Of a DNA stretch of 31,368 bases, positions 17,959-26,202 are shown one piece after another. The notes beneath the pieces were generated by a model, which saw only the letters and a list, made by a program, of their open reading frames with translations, searched no databases and was not told where the DNA came from. The first letter of the stretch is position 1, and each line of letters begins with the position of its first letter. Made by a program: the position numbers and the translations under genes. Source of the DNA: Victivallaceae bacterium (lineage in GTDB: Bacteria > Verrucomicrobiota > Lentisphaeria > Victivallales > Victivallaceae); NCBI GenBank assembly GCA_016292515.1, contig JAEDIJ010000022.1, positions 1 to 31,368 on the forward strand, written 5' to 3'.

Positions 17959-18255
17959 ATGGCAAAAGTCAACATCAAGCCGCTTGGCGACCGCGTTCTG
18001 CTCGAAATGCAGGAAAACACCGAGGAAAAAATCGGCGGGATCTTCATTCCCGACGCCGCCAAGGAGAAGCCGCAGGAATTCAAAGTGATCGCCCTCGGCA
18101 CCGGCAAAAACGACGACAAGGGCAAAAAGATCCCCTTCGACGTCAAAGTGGGCGATATCGTGCTGACCAGCCGTTACGGCGGCACCGAAGTCAAAGTCGC
18201 CGGCAAGGAATACAAAGTCGTCAATCAGGACGACATCCTCGCCATCGTGGGTTAA
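17959..18255 (+). CDS. groES: Co-chaperonin GroES (Hsp10)
   Basis: 98 residues. It forms the heptameric lid of the GroEL folding chamber. Conserved features: N-terminal KPLGDRVLLE, the mobile loop (EEKIGGIFIPD) that contacts GroEL, and the C-terminal EYKVVNQDDILAIVG strand. Full length for the family. AAGGAG lies 8 nt before the ATG. groEL follows after 32 nt with its own ribosome binding site. Confidence 0.98.
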   Translation: MAKVNIKPLGDRVLLEMQENTEEKIGGIFIPDAAKEKPQEFKVIALGTGKNDDKGKKIPFDVKVGDIVLTSRYGGTEVKVAGKEYKVVNQDDILAIVG

Positions 18256-18287
18256 TTTACGCAACACAAGAATAAGGATTAAAAATT

Positions 18288-19913
18288 ATGGCAAAACAAC
18301 TGGTTTTTTCCGATGAGGCGCGCCGCGGCATTCTCGAAGGCGTGACGCTTCTTTCCAAAGCGGTCAAAGCGACGCTCGGTCCCAAGGGCCGCAACGTCGT
18401 CATCGACAAGAAGTTCGGCGCGCCCGCGATCACCAAGGACGGCGTCACCGTCGCAAAGGAGATCGAGTTGAAGTGCCCCTATGCCAATATGGGTGCGCAG
18501 ATGGTCAAGGAAGTCGCCAGCAAGACCAATGACGTCGCCGGCGACGGTACCACCACCGCGACGGTGCTCGCCGAAGCGATCTACCGCGAAGGTCTCAAAA
18601 ACGTTACCGCCGGCAGCAACCCGATGGCGTTGAAACGCGGCATCGACAAGGCGGTCGCCGCCGTCGTCGAACAGCTGAAAAAATCGAGCAAAAAAGTTTC
18701 CGATCAGACCGCGCAGGTGGCGACCATTTCCGCCAACGGCGATACGACAATCGGCAACATCATCGCCGAAGCGATGGCGAAAGTCGGTCAGGACGGCACG
18801 ATCACCGTCGAAGAAGCCAAGACTCTGGAAACGACGCTCGACGTCGTCGAGGGTATGCAGTTCGACAAGGGCTATCTCTCCCCCTACTTCGTCACCAACG
18901 CCGAAGCGATGGAAGCCAATCTTGAAGATTGCTATGTCCTGATCCACGAGAAAAAGATCAGCAATCTCAACGATATGCTGCCTCTGCTCCAAGCGGTCGC
19001 CAAAGAGGGCAAGCCGCTTCTCATCATCGCCGAGGACGTCGAGGGCGAAGCGCTCGCGACGCTCGTCATCAACAAGATGCGCGGCATTCTCAACATCTGC
19101 GCGGTCAAGGCGCCGGGATTCGGCGACCGCCGCAAGGCGATGTTGCAGGATATCGCGATCCTGACCGGCGGTACCTGCATCAGCGAAGATCTCGGCATCA
19201 AGCTGGAAAACGTCACCATTTCGCAGCTCGGCAAAGCCAAGCGCATCACCGTCACCAAGGAAAACACCACGATCGTCGAGGGTTGCGGTTCGCAGGAAGC
19301 GATCATGGGCCGCGTCGGTCAGATCCGCCGCGAGATCGAGGAAACCACCAGCGATTACGATCGTGAAAAACTTCAGGAACGTCTGGCGAAACTCGCCGGC
19401 GGCGTGGCGGTCATCAGCGTCGGCGCCGCGACCGAGACCGAGATGAAGGAAAAGAAAGACCGCGTCGATGATGCGTTGCACGCCACCCGCGCCGCAGTCG
19501 AAGAAGGCATCGTCGCCGGCGGCGGCGTCGCCATCGTCCGCGCCGCGAGCGTCATCAGCAAGCTGAACCTCGAAGGCGACGAGGCGATCGGCGCCAAGAT
19601 CGTCGAACGCGCCGTCGAAGAGCCCTTGCGTCAGCTCGCCATCAACGGCGGCTACGAAGGCAGTGTCGTCGTCCAGAAAGTCAAGGCCTCCAAAGGCAAT
19701 CAGGGCTTCAACGTCAGCACCGGTGAATACATCGATATGCTCGAAGCCGGTATCCTCGACCCGGTCAAGGTCACCCGTTCCGCCTTGCAGAATGCGGCGA
19801 GCGTCGCCGGCTTGCTGCTGACGACCGAGTGCCTGATTACCGATGTCAAGGAAGAAAAAGAACCCGCGATGCCTCCCGCCGGAATGGGCGGAGGTATGCC
19901 CGGTATGATGTAA
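18288..19913 (+). CDS. groEL: Chaperonin GroEL (Hsp60)
   Basis: 541 residues. The 14-mer ATPase chamber that encloses unfolded proteins with GroES. ATP-site motif GDGTTTAT is at 85-92 (D86 matches the conserved catalytic-loop aspartate), preceded by KDGVTVAKEI, and the equatorial AAVEEGIVAGGG block is intact. The C-terminus is a normal Gly/Met-rich tail (AGMGGGMPGMM). AAGGA precedes the ATG. The gene ends the chaperone operon, with a terminator 18 nt after the stop. Full length, no odd features. Confidence 0.98.
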   Translation: MAKQLVFSDEARRGILEGVTLLSKAVKATLGPKGRNVVIDKKFGAPAITKDGVTVAKEIELKCPYANMGAQMVKEVASKTNDVAGDGTTTATVLAEAIYREGLKNVTAGSNPMALKRGIDKAVAAVVEQLKKSSKKVSDQTAQVATISANGDTTIGNIIAEAMAKVGQDGTITVEEAKTLETTLDVVEGMQFDKGYLSPYFVTNAEAMEANLEDCYVLIHEKKISNLNDMLPLLQAVAKEGKPLLIIAEDVEGEALATLVINKMRGILNICAVKAPGFGDRRKAMLQDIAILTGGTCISEDLGIKLENVTISQLGKAKRITVTKENTTIVEGCGSQEAIMGRVGQIRREIEETTSDYDREKLQERLAKLAGGVAVISVGAATETEMKEKKDRVDDALHATRAAVEEGIVAGGGVAIVRAASVISKLNLEGDEAIGAKIVERAVEEPLRQLAINGGYEGSVVVQKVKASKGNQGFNVSTGEYIDMLEAGILDPVKVTRSALQNAASVAGLLLTTECLITDVKEEKEPAMPPAGMGGGMPGMM

Positions 19914-19930
19914 TTCCCGGTCATCCCCAA

Positions 19931-19964
19931 ACGCCGTAGGTCAAACGATCTGCGGCGTTTTTTT
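19931..19964 (+). terminator. Rho-independent terminator after groEL
   Basis: 9-bp stem ACGCCGTAG / CTGCGGCGT (19931-19939, 19950-19958), one G.U pair, 10-nt loop, followed by a run of seven T in total. Confidence 0.88.
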
Positions 19965-19965
19965 A

Positions 19966-20132
19966 CGCAATGGAGTGAGGAACCCCGGGGGGCGCCCCGT
20001 TTCGCGAATGCAACGCGTAAAACGCCTTGCGTATACGGTTTTTCATTTCGCCCGGAAGGCGAGAGGCGAAATCAGCCTCTCGTACTCCCATCGCGTATGG
20101 ATGTCTGAAAAAACTTTTTCTCCCGGGGATGC
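19966..20132. other. Intergenic stretch with palindromes, no gene seen
   Basis: Contains a G/C palindrome around 19983-20000 (CGGGG..CCCCG) and a clean 8-bp hairpin CGAGAGGC / GCCTCTCG with 7-nt loop GAAATCA at 20060-20082. No T tracts follow. No ORF with a ribosome binding site is visible. It may be an intergenic repeat element; this window alone cannot show it. Confidence 0.4.
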
Positions 20133-20160
20133 TTGATATTTCGGATAATGCGTTTATATT
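20133..20160 (+). promoter_or_regulatory. Promoter of the thioredoxin-fold gene
   Basis: TTGATA (20133-20138), 16-nt spacer, TATATT (20155-20160). It is followed by AAAGGAGGA and the ATG at 20187, giving a leader of about 20 nt. Confidence 0.65.
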
Positions 20161-20186
20161 GTCTTTGTGGCAAAGGAGGAGTTGCG

Positions 20187-20618
20187 ATGAAAAAGAGATT
20201 GATGATCGCGTTGTCGAGTTTGATGCCGTTGCTTTGGGCGGTGGAGCCGCCTGCCGGATGGCTCACGGATTTTGAGGCGGCGAAAACGCTTGCCGTCAAG
20301 GAGAAAAAACCGGTATTGGTGCTTTTTTCAGGGACGGACTGGTGTCCGCCCTGTATGCGGTTGCGCCGGAATTTGCTTGATACGCCCGAGTTTCAGAAAC
20401 TCATTCGGGAAAAGTGCGTCGCGCTTTATATCCACGTGCCGCGCGGCGGGGATGAGGCGTTTGACAAAATGATGCGGCACTTCACCTTTATTTCGCTGAC
20501 GGGCGTGCCGACGATCATCATCACCGACTCTGAAATCACGCGGGAGGTCGCCGGTGTGGAAAGCCGTACGCTTGACGGTTTCACTGCGGGGATCGAAAAA
20601 GCGCAGAAATCGCTCTGA
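20187..20618 (+). CDS. Secreted thioredoxin-fold protein
   Basis: 143 residues. Signal peptide (MKKRLMIALSSLMPLLWA) and then a thioredoxin-like domain with the redox motif W52-CPPC (C53, C56), a preceding KPVLVLFSGTD strand and a cis-proline loop GVPTIII. It probably acts as a thiol oxidoreductase in the periplasm; partners are unknown. The start at 20187 is set by the very strong AAAGGAGGA and by the signal peptide; an earlier in-frame start at 20133 would be inside the promoter. Monocistronic. Its stop directly abuts the stop of the convergent DUF3047 gene with no space between. Confidence 0.85.
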   Translation: MKKRLMIALSSLMPLLWAVEPPAGWLTDFEAAKTLAVKEKKPVLVLFSGTDWCPPCMRLRRNLLDTPEFQKLIREKCVALYIHVPRGGDEAFDKMMRHFTFISLTGVPTIIITDSEITREVAGVESRTLDGFTAGIEKAQKSL

Positions 20619-21308
20619 TTATTTTTCCGATTCCGGGATGGGGTCGGCTTTGGCTTCCTCTTCCGAGAGAAATTCGATGTAGTCGATCTCGGCGATGCTC
20701 TTTTGTTTCAGGTGCTGGCTGTTGCCGCCGATGAAAATGGCGAATTCCGGGTTGATGTCCTCTTTGAATTGCTCGCGGTAATCCGCCGCGATGTTGCGCT
20801 CCTCCGTCACCCAGCGCATCGGGGGTGTTTCGCGGTTGCGCATCGTGATCGCGTTGAGCGTCATCTGACCGAAGTTGTAATACTTGACATCCTGAAATCC
20901 GACCTTGCCGTTGAGTTCCCAGCGGTAGCCGATGGCGCGCTGCTGCACCTGGCCTCCGTCGCCGATGCTCAAATGAACTGCCTGGTCGTCCATTTCGTTG
21001 GCTTTGGGGTCGAGTTCAAACGGTTGCACGATGCGCCAGCGCCAGCGCATGATCGGCGTGACTTTCAGGTCGACTTTGGGGGAAAGCGCGATCATTCCGG
21101 TGGAACTGTCGGTTTTGATGACGAGTTTGGTTTTGCCGGGGCGTTCAGGGTTTTCCTCCGGCGCATAATCCGTCATCGGGAGAAAGGGCATCGTGCCGAC
21201 GCTCTGCCAGAGTTTGACAAAACCTTCTCTATTCCCGAAAGAGATCGTTTCTCTGCCGGGGACTTCCCAAAAAGCGATCACGAGGAGTGCGAGGATCCAT
21301 TTTTTCAT
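20619..21308 (-). CDS. DUF3047 family exported protein
   Basis: 229 residues. Hydrophobic N-terminus (MKKWILALLVIAFWEVPG) consistent with a signal peptide or anchor. The body shows the DUF3047 pattern: the RWRWR strand (88-92), then MDDQAVHLSIGDGG with D107-D108-Q109, and a conserved aromatic-rich half. Function of the family is unknown to me. Start 21308 overlaps the stop of the lytic transglycosylase gene (ATGA), with AAGGAG 10 nt upstream; the longer reading frame back to 21536 lies within the upstream gene. Last gene of the aspS operon. Confidence 0.75.
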   Translation of the reverse strand: MKKWILALLVIAFWEVPGRETISFGNREGFVKLWQSVGTMPFLPMTDYAPEENPERPGKTKLVIKTDSSTGMIALSPKVDLKVTPIMRWRWRIVQPFELDPKANEMDDQAVHLSIGDGGQVQQRAIGYRWELNGKVGFQDVKYYNFGQMTLNAITMRNRETPPMRWVTEERNIAADYREQFKEDINPEFAIFIGGNSQHLKQKSIAEIDYIEFLSEEEAKADPIPESEK

Positions 21309-21847
21309 TGTCTGCGGTCTCCTTTTTTCCGCTGATATTGGCGATATTTCGCCATGATTTTTGTCACATATTCTTTGGTCGACCGGATCCGGATGTTTTT
21401 CATCACGTCTCCGTCCGGCGTTTCCGGTTTCCACGCTTCCGCACGCGACGGTCCGCTGTTGTAGCGGATCAGTGCCAGTTCTTTGGCACATCGGTAATGC
21501 CGATACTTTTTCAGTCCTTCCGACAGATACCAGCATCCGATTTCAAGGTTGAGACCGACGTCGAAAAGTTCGGCCCGCAACGCAATGTGCCGGTGATGCA
21601 CGCGCGACCAGTCAGCGACCGAGCCGCGGGGCAACACCTGCATCAATCCGTATTCCCCTTTGCTTCCGCGTTTCCACGGATTGAACCGGCTTTCCCGGTA
21701 GATCACCGCCCGGACAAAATCCGGATCGAGATCATATTTTTTTGCCGCGATCGCGATCTCGTCCGCAAACGCGGTGTCATCCACCTTTGCCCGGCGGTCA
21801 AAAAGCAGAAACAGTACCGCCGCCAGGAAAACCGCCATCGCCGTCAA
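21305..21847 (-). CDS. Membrane-anchored lytic murein transglycosylase (SLT domain)
   Basis: 180 residues from a TTG start. It cleaves the MurNAc-GlcNAc bond of peptidoglycan with formation of 1,6-anhydro ends. One N-terminal membrane segment is followed by the SLT fold: catalytic E52 in YRESRFNP, GEYGLMQVLP (64-73), and the A-L-x-R-Y-N-S-G motif near 130. The start is uncertain: ATG at 21838 and TTG at 21847 have poor ribosome binding sites, while CTG at 21886 has GGAG 8 nt upstream and would give a natural-looking N-terminus MKKNGTIFRIAGH before the membrane segment. The domain call does not depend on this. Located between a secreted protein gene and DUF3047. Confidence 0.85.
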   Translation of the reverse strand: MTAMAVFLAAVLFLLFDRRAKVDDTAFADEIAIAAKKYDLDPDFVRAVIYRESRFNPWKRGSKGEYGLMQVLPRGSVADWSRVHHRHIALRAELFDVGLNLEIGCWYLSEGLKKYRHYRCAKELALIRYNSGPSRAEAWKPETPDGDVMKNIRIRSTKEYVTKIMAKYRQYQRKKGDRRQ

Positions 21848-21905
21848 ATGTCCGGCAATGCGGAAGATCGTACCGTTTTTTTTCAGCGGAAAATCTCCGT
21901 TTTAC

Positions 21906-22817
21906 TTATATGTCCGCGAGTTCGATCGCCGATTGCACACTCTGCACGATATCGTGCGTCTGAAAATAACGAAAAACATCCCGCATCAGCTCCGCGGGGA
22001 TATCCGCTTTGAGAAAGAAAAGATTGTCCTGCAACTGCGGCACGATTTTTCTCATCACGCGGTCGTTCAGCGAAGCGTCTTCGCTGAAAAGCACGCCGCT
22101 CACGACGCCCGTCATCATCGGCACCAGCACCGCCACCTGCGCCGCGCTGGCGGCATCGGGGCACTCGATGACCATACGGTATTTGCCCGTTTGGTCGCCG
22201 CAGAAAGGCTCAAAGCACATCCGGATATTGCCGCGCACACCTTTCTTTTTGGTATGCACCGGGAGTTTCAAACCGGTATCGACGTACCAGAAAGGCGCAT
22301 CGGGGAGGTCGAGTTTAGCGACCTGCGCGGCGACAAGTTGCGGATTGCCCTGCGGCATTTGAAGCAGTCTTTCCGCTTCGGAACGTTTGCCCGCGAGAAG
22401 ATAAAGACCGGGTTCCGTTTCGACGACGGTCAACTCGTCGCAGAGCATCGCGTTTTGGACGAAAAAGGCATCTTTGCCGCCGATTTTGCCCCGGGTGAAC
22501 TGCAATTGATTTTTCTTCAATTTTGCCGCGAGGTCGATCGACCGGGCAAGTTTGAGATACGCCGCGTTGATCATTTTCGGTTTCGAGGTCGTGAAAACGA
22601 TCAGCTCCTCGATCCCCGCATTGGCGACGCTTTCTCCGTTGGCGAAAAAGTTGTCGCGCGCCCACTGGGCGAAAGTCTCCGCCTGCGCCAGTTTCCGGAC
22701 GTTGAAATAGGACGCCCCCGCCGTTTTTTGCGGAAGTTTGCTCAAAATGGGCAATTCCGCCGCGGCGAGCGCGAGAAATCCGATCAGCGGCAAAAACAGC
22801 GCAAGCAGACGTTTCAT
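21906..22817 (-). CDS. Secreted protein of unknown function
   Basis: 303 residues. Clear signal peptide (MKRLLALFLPLIGFLALAAA, then ELP). I do not recognise a domain. The mature part alternates beta-like strands and helices, has few cysteines and no obvious catalytic motif. The start overlaps the aspS stop by one base (TAATG) and GAGG lies 9-10 nt upstream, so it is translated as part of the aspS transcript. Its fixed company of a lytic transglycosylase and DUF3047 suggests an envelope role, by context only. Confidence 0.75.
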   Translation of the reverse strand: MKRLLALFLPLIGFLALAAAELPILSKLPQKTAGASYFNVRKLAQAETFAQWARDNFFANGESVANAGIEELIVFTTSKPKMINAAYLKLARSIDLAAKLKKNQLQFTRGKIGGKDAFFVQNAMLCDELTVVETEPGLYLLAGKRSEAERLLQMPQGNPQLVAAQVAKLDLPDAPFWYVDTGLKLPVHTKKKGVRGNIRMCFEPFCGDQTGKYRMVIECPDAASAAQVAVLVPMMTGVVSGVLFSEDASLNDRVMRKIVPQLQDNLFFLKADIPAELMRDVFRYFQTHDIVQSVQSAIELADI

Positions 22818-24607
22818 TACTTGTTTTCCTCTTGGGGCGCCGGTTTTTTCGGCAGTTTGACTTCGATGTGCAATTCACGCAACTGCTTGATCGTCACTTC
22901 GCTCGGCGCATTCATCATCAGATCTTCCGCCTGCTGGTTGAAGGGGAAAGCGATCACTTCGCGGATGTTGGGCACGTCGGCGAGCAGCATCACCATACGG
23001 TCGATGCCCGGGGCGATGCCGCCGTGCGGGGGCGCGCCGAGTTTGAAAGCGTTGATCATCCCGCCGAATTTGCGGTCGACCGTCTCGCGTTCGTATCCGG
23101 CGATCTCAAACGCCTTGTACATGATGTCGGGGCGGTGGTTGCGGATCGCGCCGCTGGAAAGCTCGATGCCGTTGCAGACGATGTCGTACTGCCACGCGAG
23201 AATATCCAGCGGATCGCGGGTCAGGAGGGCTTCCATACCGCCCTGCGGCATCGAGAAGGGGTTGTGCGAGAAAATGATCTCGTTGGTTTCCTCGTCGCGC
23301 TCGAACATCGGGAAGTCGACGATCCAGCAGAAGCGGAATTCGTTGTGGTCGATGAGGTCGAGTTTGTTGCCGAGTTCGGGGATGACCGCGCCGCCGACTT
23401 TTTGGACGTCGCGTTCCTTGTCCGCGAGGAAAAAGAGCGCGTCGCCGTCTTCGACCGCGCAGACTTGTTTCAACTGATCGAGGATCTCCGGCGTCAGGAA
23501 TTTGACGATCGGGCTCTTTTGCGTGTCGCCCGTCCAGATGATATACGCCATACCTTTTGCACCGTTTTCCTGCGCGAAGCCGATCATGTCGTCGAAAAAT
23601 TTACGCGGCTTGTCCACCACCTTGGGGGCTTTGATCGCGCGGACGACGCCGCCGTTTTCCACACAGCTGGCAAAGGCTTTGAAGCCGCAGCCGCGGAAAA
23701 TTTCGGTGACGTCGACCATTTCCAGCGGGTTGCGCAGATCGGGCTTGTCGGAGCCGAAACGGCGCATCGATTCGCGGTAGGGAATGCGCGGGAAGGGGAC
23801 GCCGGAAAATTTCTTGGTGCTGAACTTGGTGAAAATATGCTCGATCAGCCCTTCGAGAACGGCGAAGATCTCGTCCTGATCGACGAAACTCATTTCGACG
23901 TCGAGCTGATAGAATTCACCGGGGCTGCGGTCGCCGCGGGCGTCTTCGTCGCGGAAGCAGGGCGCGATCTGGAAGTAGCGGTCGAAGCCCGACACCATCA
24001 ACAGCTGTTTGAACTGCTGGGGAGCCTGGGGCAGGGCGTAGAATTTGCCGGGGTGCAGACGCGACGGCACGAGGTAGTCGCGCGCACCCTCCGGACTGCT
24101 CGCCGTGAGGATCGGGGTCTGATATTCGGTGAACCCGGCTTCGATCATATAGCGGCGCGCTTCGGCGATCACCTGACTGCGGAGCACGATGTTTTTGTGC
24201 AACACATCGCGGCGCAGATCGAGGAAGCGGTATTTCAGGCGGAGCGCTTCCGGCGCGCTGTCGTCTTTGGCGACCTGAAAGGGGATCACGTCCGCTTCGC
24301 CGAGCATTTCCATATCGGTCGCGCGGACTTCGATCTCGCCGGTCGCGAGTTTCGGGTTGACGGTTTCCGCCGAACGGGCGACGACTTCTCCGTCGAAGCG
24401 GACGACCGACTCCACGCGCCATTTGTCGAGTGCCTGATAAAAAGAGCATTCCGGATCGATGACGATCTGGGTAAGCCCGTAGTGATCGCGCAAGTCGATG
24501 AAAATGATGCCGCCGTGGTCGCGGACACTGTGGATCCAGCCGGAAAGCCGGACTTTGCCGCCGACGTCGCTTTTGCGCAACTGGCCGCAAGTATGGGTAC
24601 GAAACAT
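22817..24607 (-). CDS. aspS: Aspartyl-tRNA synthetase (class IIb)
   Basis: 596 residues. It charges tRNA-Asp (possibly also tRNA-Asn). N-terminal OB-fold anticodon-binding domain (GWIHSVRDHGGIIFIDLRD), class II catalytic core with motif 2 starting F218-R219-DED and motif 3 GGIAPGIDRM with R537, and the bacterial GAD insertion between. The ending, NQQAEDLMMNAPSEV with QLRELHIEV, is of the alphaproteobacterial-like kind. H31 occupies the position where histidine is reported to go with relaxed (Asp/Asn) tRNA recognition. Start 24607 has GGAG 8 nt upstream; the frame back to 24643 lacks support. First gene of a four-gene unit otherwise encoding envelope proteins. Confidence 0.96.
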   Translation of the reverse strand: MFRTHTCGQLRKSDVGGKVRLSGWIHSVRDHGGIIFIDLRDHYGLTQIVIDPECSFYQALDKWRVESVVRFDGEVVARSAETVNPKLATGEIEVRATDMEMLGEADVIPFQVAKDDSAPEALRLKYRFLDLRRDVLHKNIVLRSQVIAEARRYMIEAGFTEYQTPILTASSPEGARDYLVPSRLHPGKFYALPQAPQQFKQLLMVSGFDRYFQIAPCFRDEDARGDRSPGEFYQLDVEMSFVDQDEIFAVLEGLIEHIFTKFSTKKFSGVPFPRIPYRESMRRFGSDKPDLRNPLEMVDVTEIFRGCGFKAFASCVENGGVVRAIKAPKVVDKPRKFFDDMIGFAQENGAKGMAYIIWTGDTQKSPIVKFLTPEILDQLKQVCAVEDGDALFFLADKERDVQKVGGAVIPELGNKLDLIDHNEFRFCWIVDFPMFERDEETNEIIFSHNPFSMPQGGMEALLTRDPLDILAWQYDIVCNGIELSSGAIRNHRPDIMYKAFEIAGYERETVDRKFGGMINAFKLGAPPHGGIAPGIDRMVMLLADVPNIREVIAFPFNQQAEDLMMNAPSEVTIKQLRELHIEVKLPKKPAPQEENK

Positions 24608-24641
24608 AATCAACACTCCTTTTCCGAGTTGTAAAATGGAC

Positions 24642-24688
24642 AAAAAAAGCCCGATACTATATTTTTATGAATCTAATATAGCATCGGG
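24642..24688 (-). terminator. Terminator of the corA operon
   Basis: 14-bp inverted repeat (24650-24663 and 24675-24688, 11-nt loop). In minus-strand RNA all 14 positions pair (one G.U), while in plus-strand RNA one position is an A/C mismatch. On the minus strand the stem is followed by CTTTTTTT. It separates the corA operon from aspS; the aspS promoter must lie within or just after it but I cannot place it. Confidence 0.8.
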
Positions 24689-24729
24689 ATTGTGATTTTA
24701 CCAGTCGCGCAGGCGCGCGAAGTCAAGAA

Positions 24730-25248
24730 TTATTTCATCATTTTGCCGGAAACGTCTTTTGGGAGGAATTCCGGCGCGTGGTCGGCGATGCCGCCTTTCT
24801 GCCAGAGTGCCGACGCGGCGAAAATCGCCAGTTGAAACGCGCCCCAGCAGAAAATGATGAGCGCGATGTGCCACGCCCGGCGGAGAAATTCCGACGAATG
24901 ACGCCGCGCGATCCAGCGCAGTGCGAACCAGAGCAGAACGAGGTAGGCGAAATCGACGACCGCCAGATGCCACGCCTGCGTCGGCACGACCGCCGCCGCA
25001 CTGCCGAAAACACTGCGCACAAATGCGCAAAGCAAAAGCGGCACATAGCCGATCACAACGAGAAACCATCCGGCGAAACCGCCGCAAGTATTTCCGCAGA
25101 GCGCACTTTGCGTGCTTTCGACGGCAAATGCCGCGAGCGCGACAAGCGCGACGATGCCGAGGACAGTCCAGTCGAAGCGCCGCTTGTAAAGACCGCGCTT
25201 TTCGCTGTAACGGCGGCGGAAATCCGCAGTATTCTTATGCTTTGCCAT
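24730..25248 (-). CDS. Small integral membrane protein of unknown function
   Basis: 172 residues. Basic N-terminus (KHKNTADFRRRYSEKRGLYKRRF) then four hydrophobic segments (about 27-45, 60-80, 92-112, 125-148). No known family recognised. The ATG is 3 nt after the corA stop and follows GGTG, so it is almost certainly co-expressed with the CorA-like transporter. Role in ion homeostasis would be a guess from context. Confidence 0.7.
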   Translation of the reverse strand: MAKHKNTADFRRRYSEKRGLYKRRFDWTVLGIVALVALAAFAVESTQSALCGNTCGGFAGWFLVVIGYVPLLLCAFVRSVFGSAAAVVPTQAWHLAVVDFAYLVLLWFALRWIARRHSSEFLRRAWHIALIIFCWGAFQLAIFAASALWQKGGIADHAPEFLPKDVSGKMMK

Positions 25249-25251
25249 ATT

Positions 25252-26202
25252 TCACCGCCTTCTCGCCGCGGGCGCGGCGCCGATGCGCCGAACCACAAGA
25301 TAAGTGATGTAACCGATGAGCAGCATCGCCAGCGCGAGCGCGCTGTAAGCGTGCGGCCACCAGATGCCTTCGGTCATCATCGTGAATTCCGACATTCCGC
25401 CCATACCGGTGATGACGGTGAGCGGCATAAAGACCACGTTGATGATCGCGAGGTATTTCATGATGACCGCGAGATTGTTGCTGACGACCGACACGCGCGC
25501 ATCGGACATCCCGGTCAAGATCCCGGCGTAGATGTTGGCGAGGTTGTCGCACTGTTTGTTTTCGACCGAAATGTCTTCGAGGAATTCCTCCTCCTCCGTG
25601 TTGAATCCGATACGTTTGGCGTCGTTGCGGAGCCGCAGAAGCAGCACCTGATTCGCGCTCGTCGCCGACTCGTAGTAGGTCAGACTTTTGAGGAGCGAAA
25701 ACATATTGACCAGACTCTTGTTGGTGACGGCGAATTCGATTTTCGTCTCGATTTCGTCGGAAATGTTGCGGATGATCCGCAGGTGCTGCAAAAAGTGCGC
25801 CGTCGCGTGATGAAGCAGACGGAGCAGCACTCCCTGGATCGTATTGCCGCGCAGCGGCATTCTGCCGTGCTCGAAAAGCGGCATCGAATCCGCCTGCAAT
25901 ACGATGATGCGGTCTTTGAAAAGGAACGCGCCGATCGACGACACGCGAAAAGTCATCCGCCGGTCGACCTGACAGTTGCGGGGACGTTTCATAATGACGG
26001 CGATGTGGGTCGGCTCGTACTCGATACGGCTGATCTCATCTTCGTCGAGCGCGGATCCGAGCGTGTGCTCGTCGATGCCGCATTGCTCGATCAGATAACG
26101 TTTTTCTTCATCGGTGGGGGCACTGTAAACCTGGATCAGCCCGAGCTGACCGTCGGGACAGATCTGGACGCGCCCGTCCAAAAGATCATAGCATTTCAAC
26201 AT
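25252..26202 (-). CDS. corA: CorA-family divalent cation transporter with variant selectivity loop
   Basis: 316 residues. CorA proteins are pentameric inner-membrane channels for Mg2+ or Co2+, with a large N-terminal cytoplasmic domain and two C-terminal membrane helices. The long helical region (LLRLLHHATAHFLQHL and on) and the ending with two hydrophobic helices (about 246-265 and 283-303) fit. The loop between them, normally GMN, reads G266-M267-G268-GMSEF here. The start at 26202 is fixed by GGAGG 7 nt upstream; the in-frame extension to 26334 is part of the structured leader. Its 5' leader is about 233 nt and appears regulatory (see other entries). Metal specificity is uncertain because of the loop change; ZntB-like zinc transporters are a related alternative. 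Confidence 0.85.
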   Translation of the reverse strand: MLKCYDLLDGRVQICPDGQLGLIQVYSAPTDEEKRYLIEQCGIDEHTLGSALDEDEISRIEYEPTHIAVIMKRPRNCQVDRRMTFRVSSIGAFLFKDRIIVLQADSMPLFEHGRMPLRGNTIQGVLLRLLHHATAHFLQHLRIIRNISDEIETKIEFAVTNKSLVNMFSLLKSLTYYESATSANQVLLLRLRNDAKRIGFNTEEEEFLEDISVENKQCDNLANIYAGILTGMSDARVSVVSNNLAVIMKYLAIINVVFMPLTVITGMGGMSEFTMMTEGIWWPHAYSALALAMLLIGYITYLVVRRIGAAPAARRR

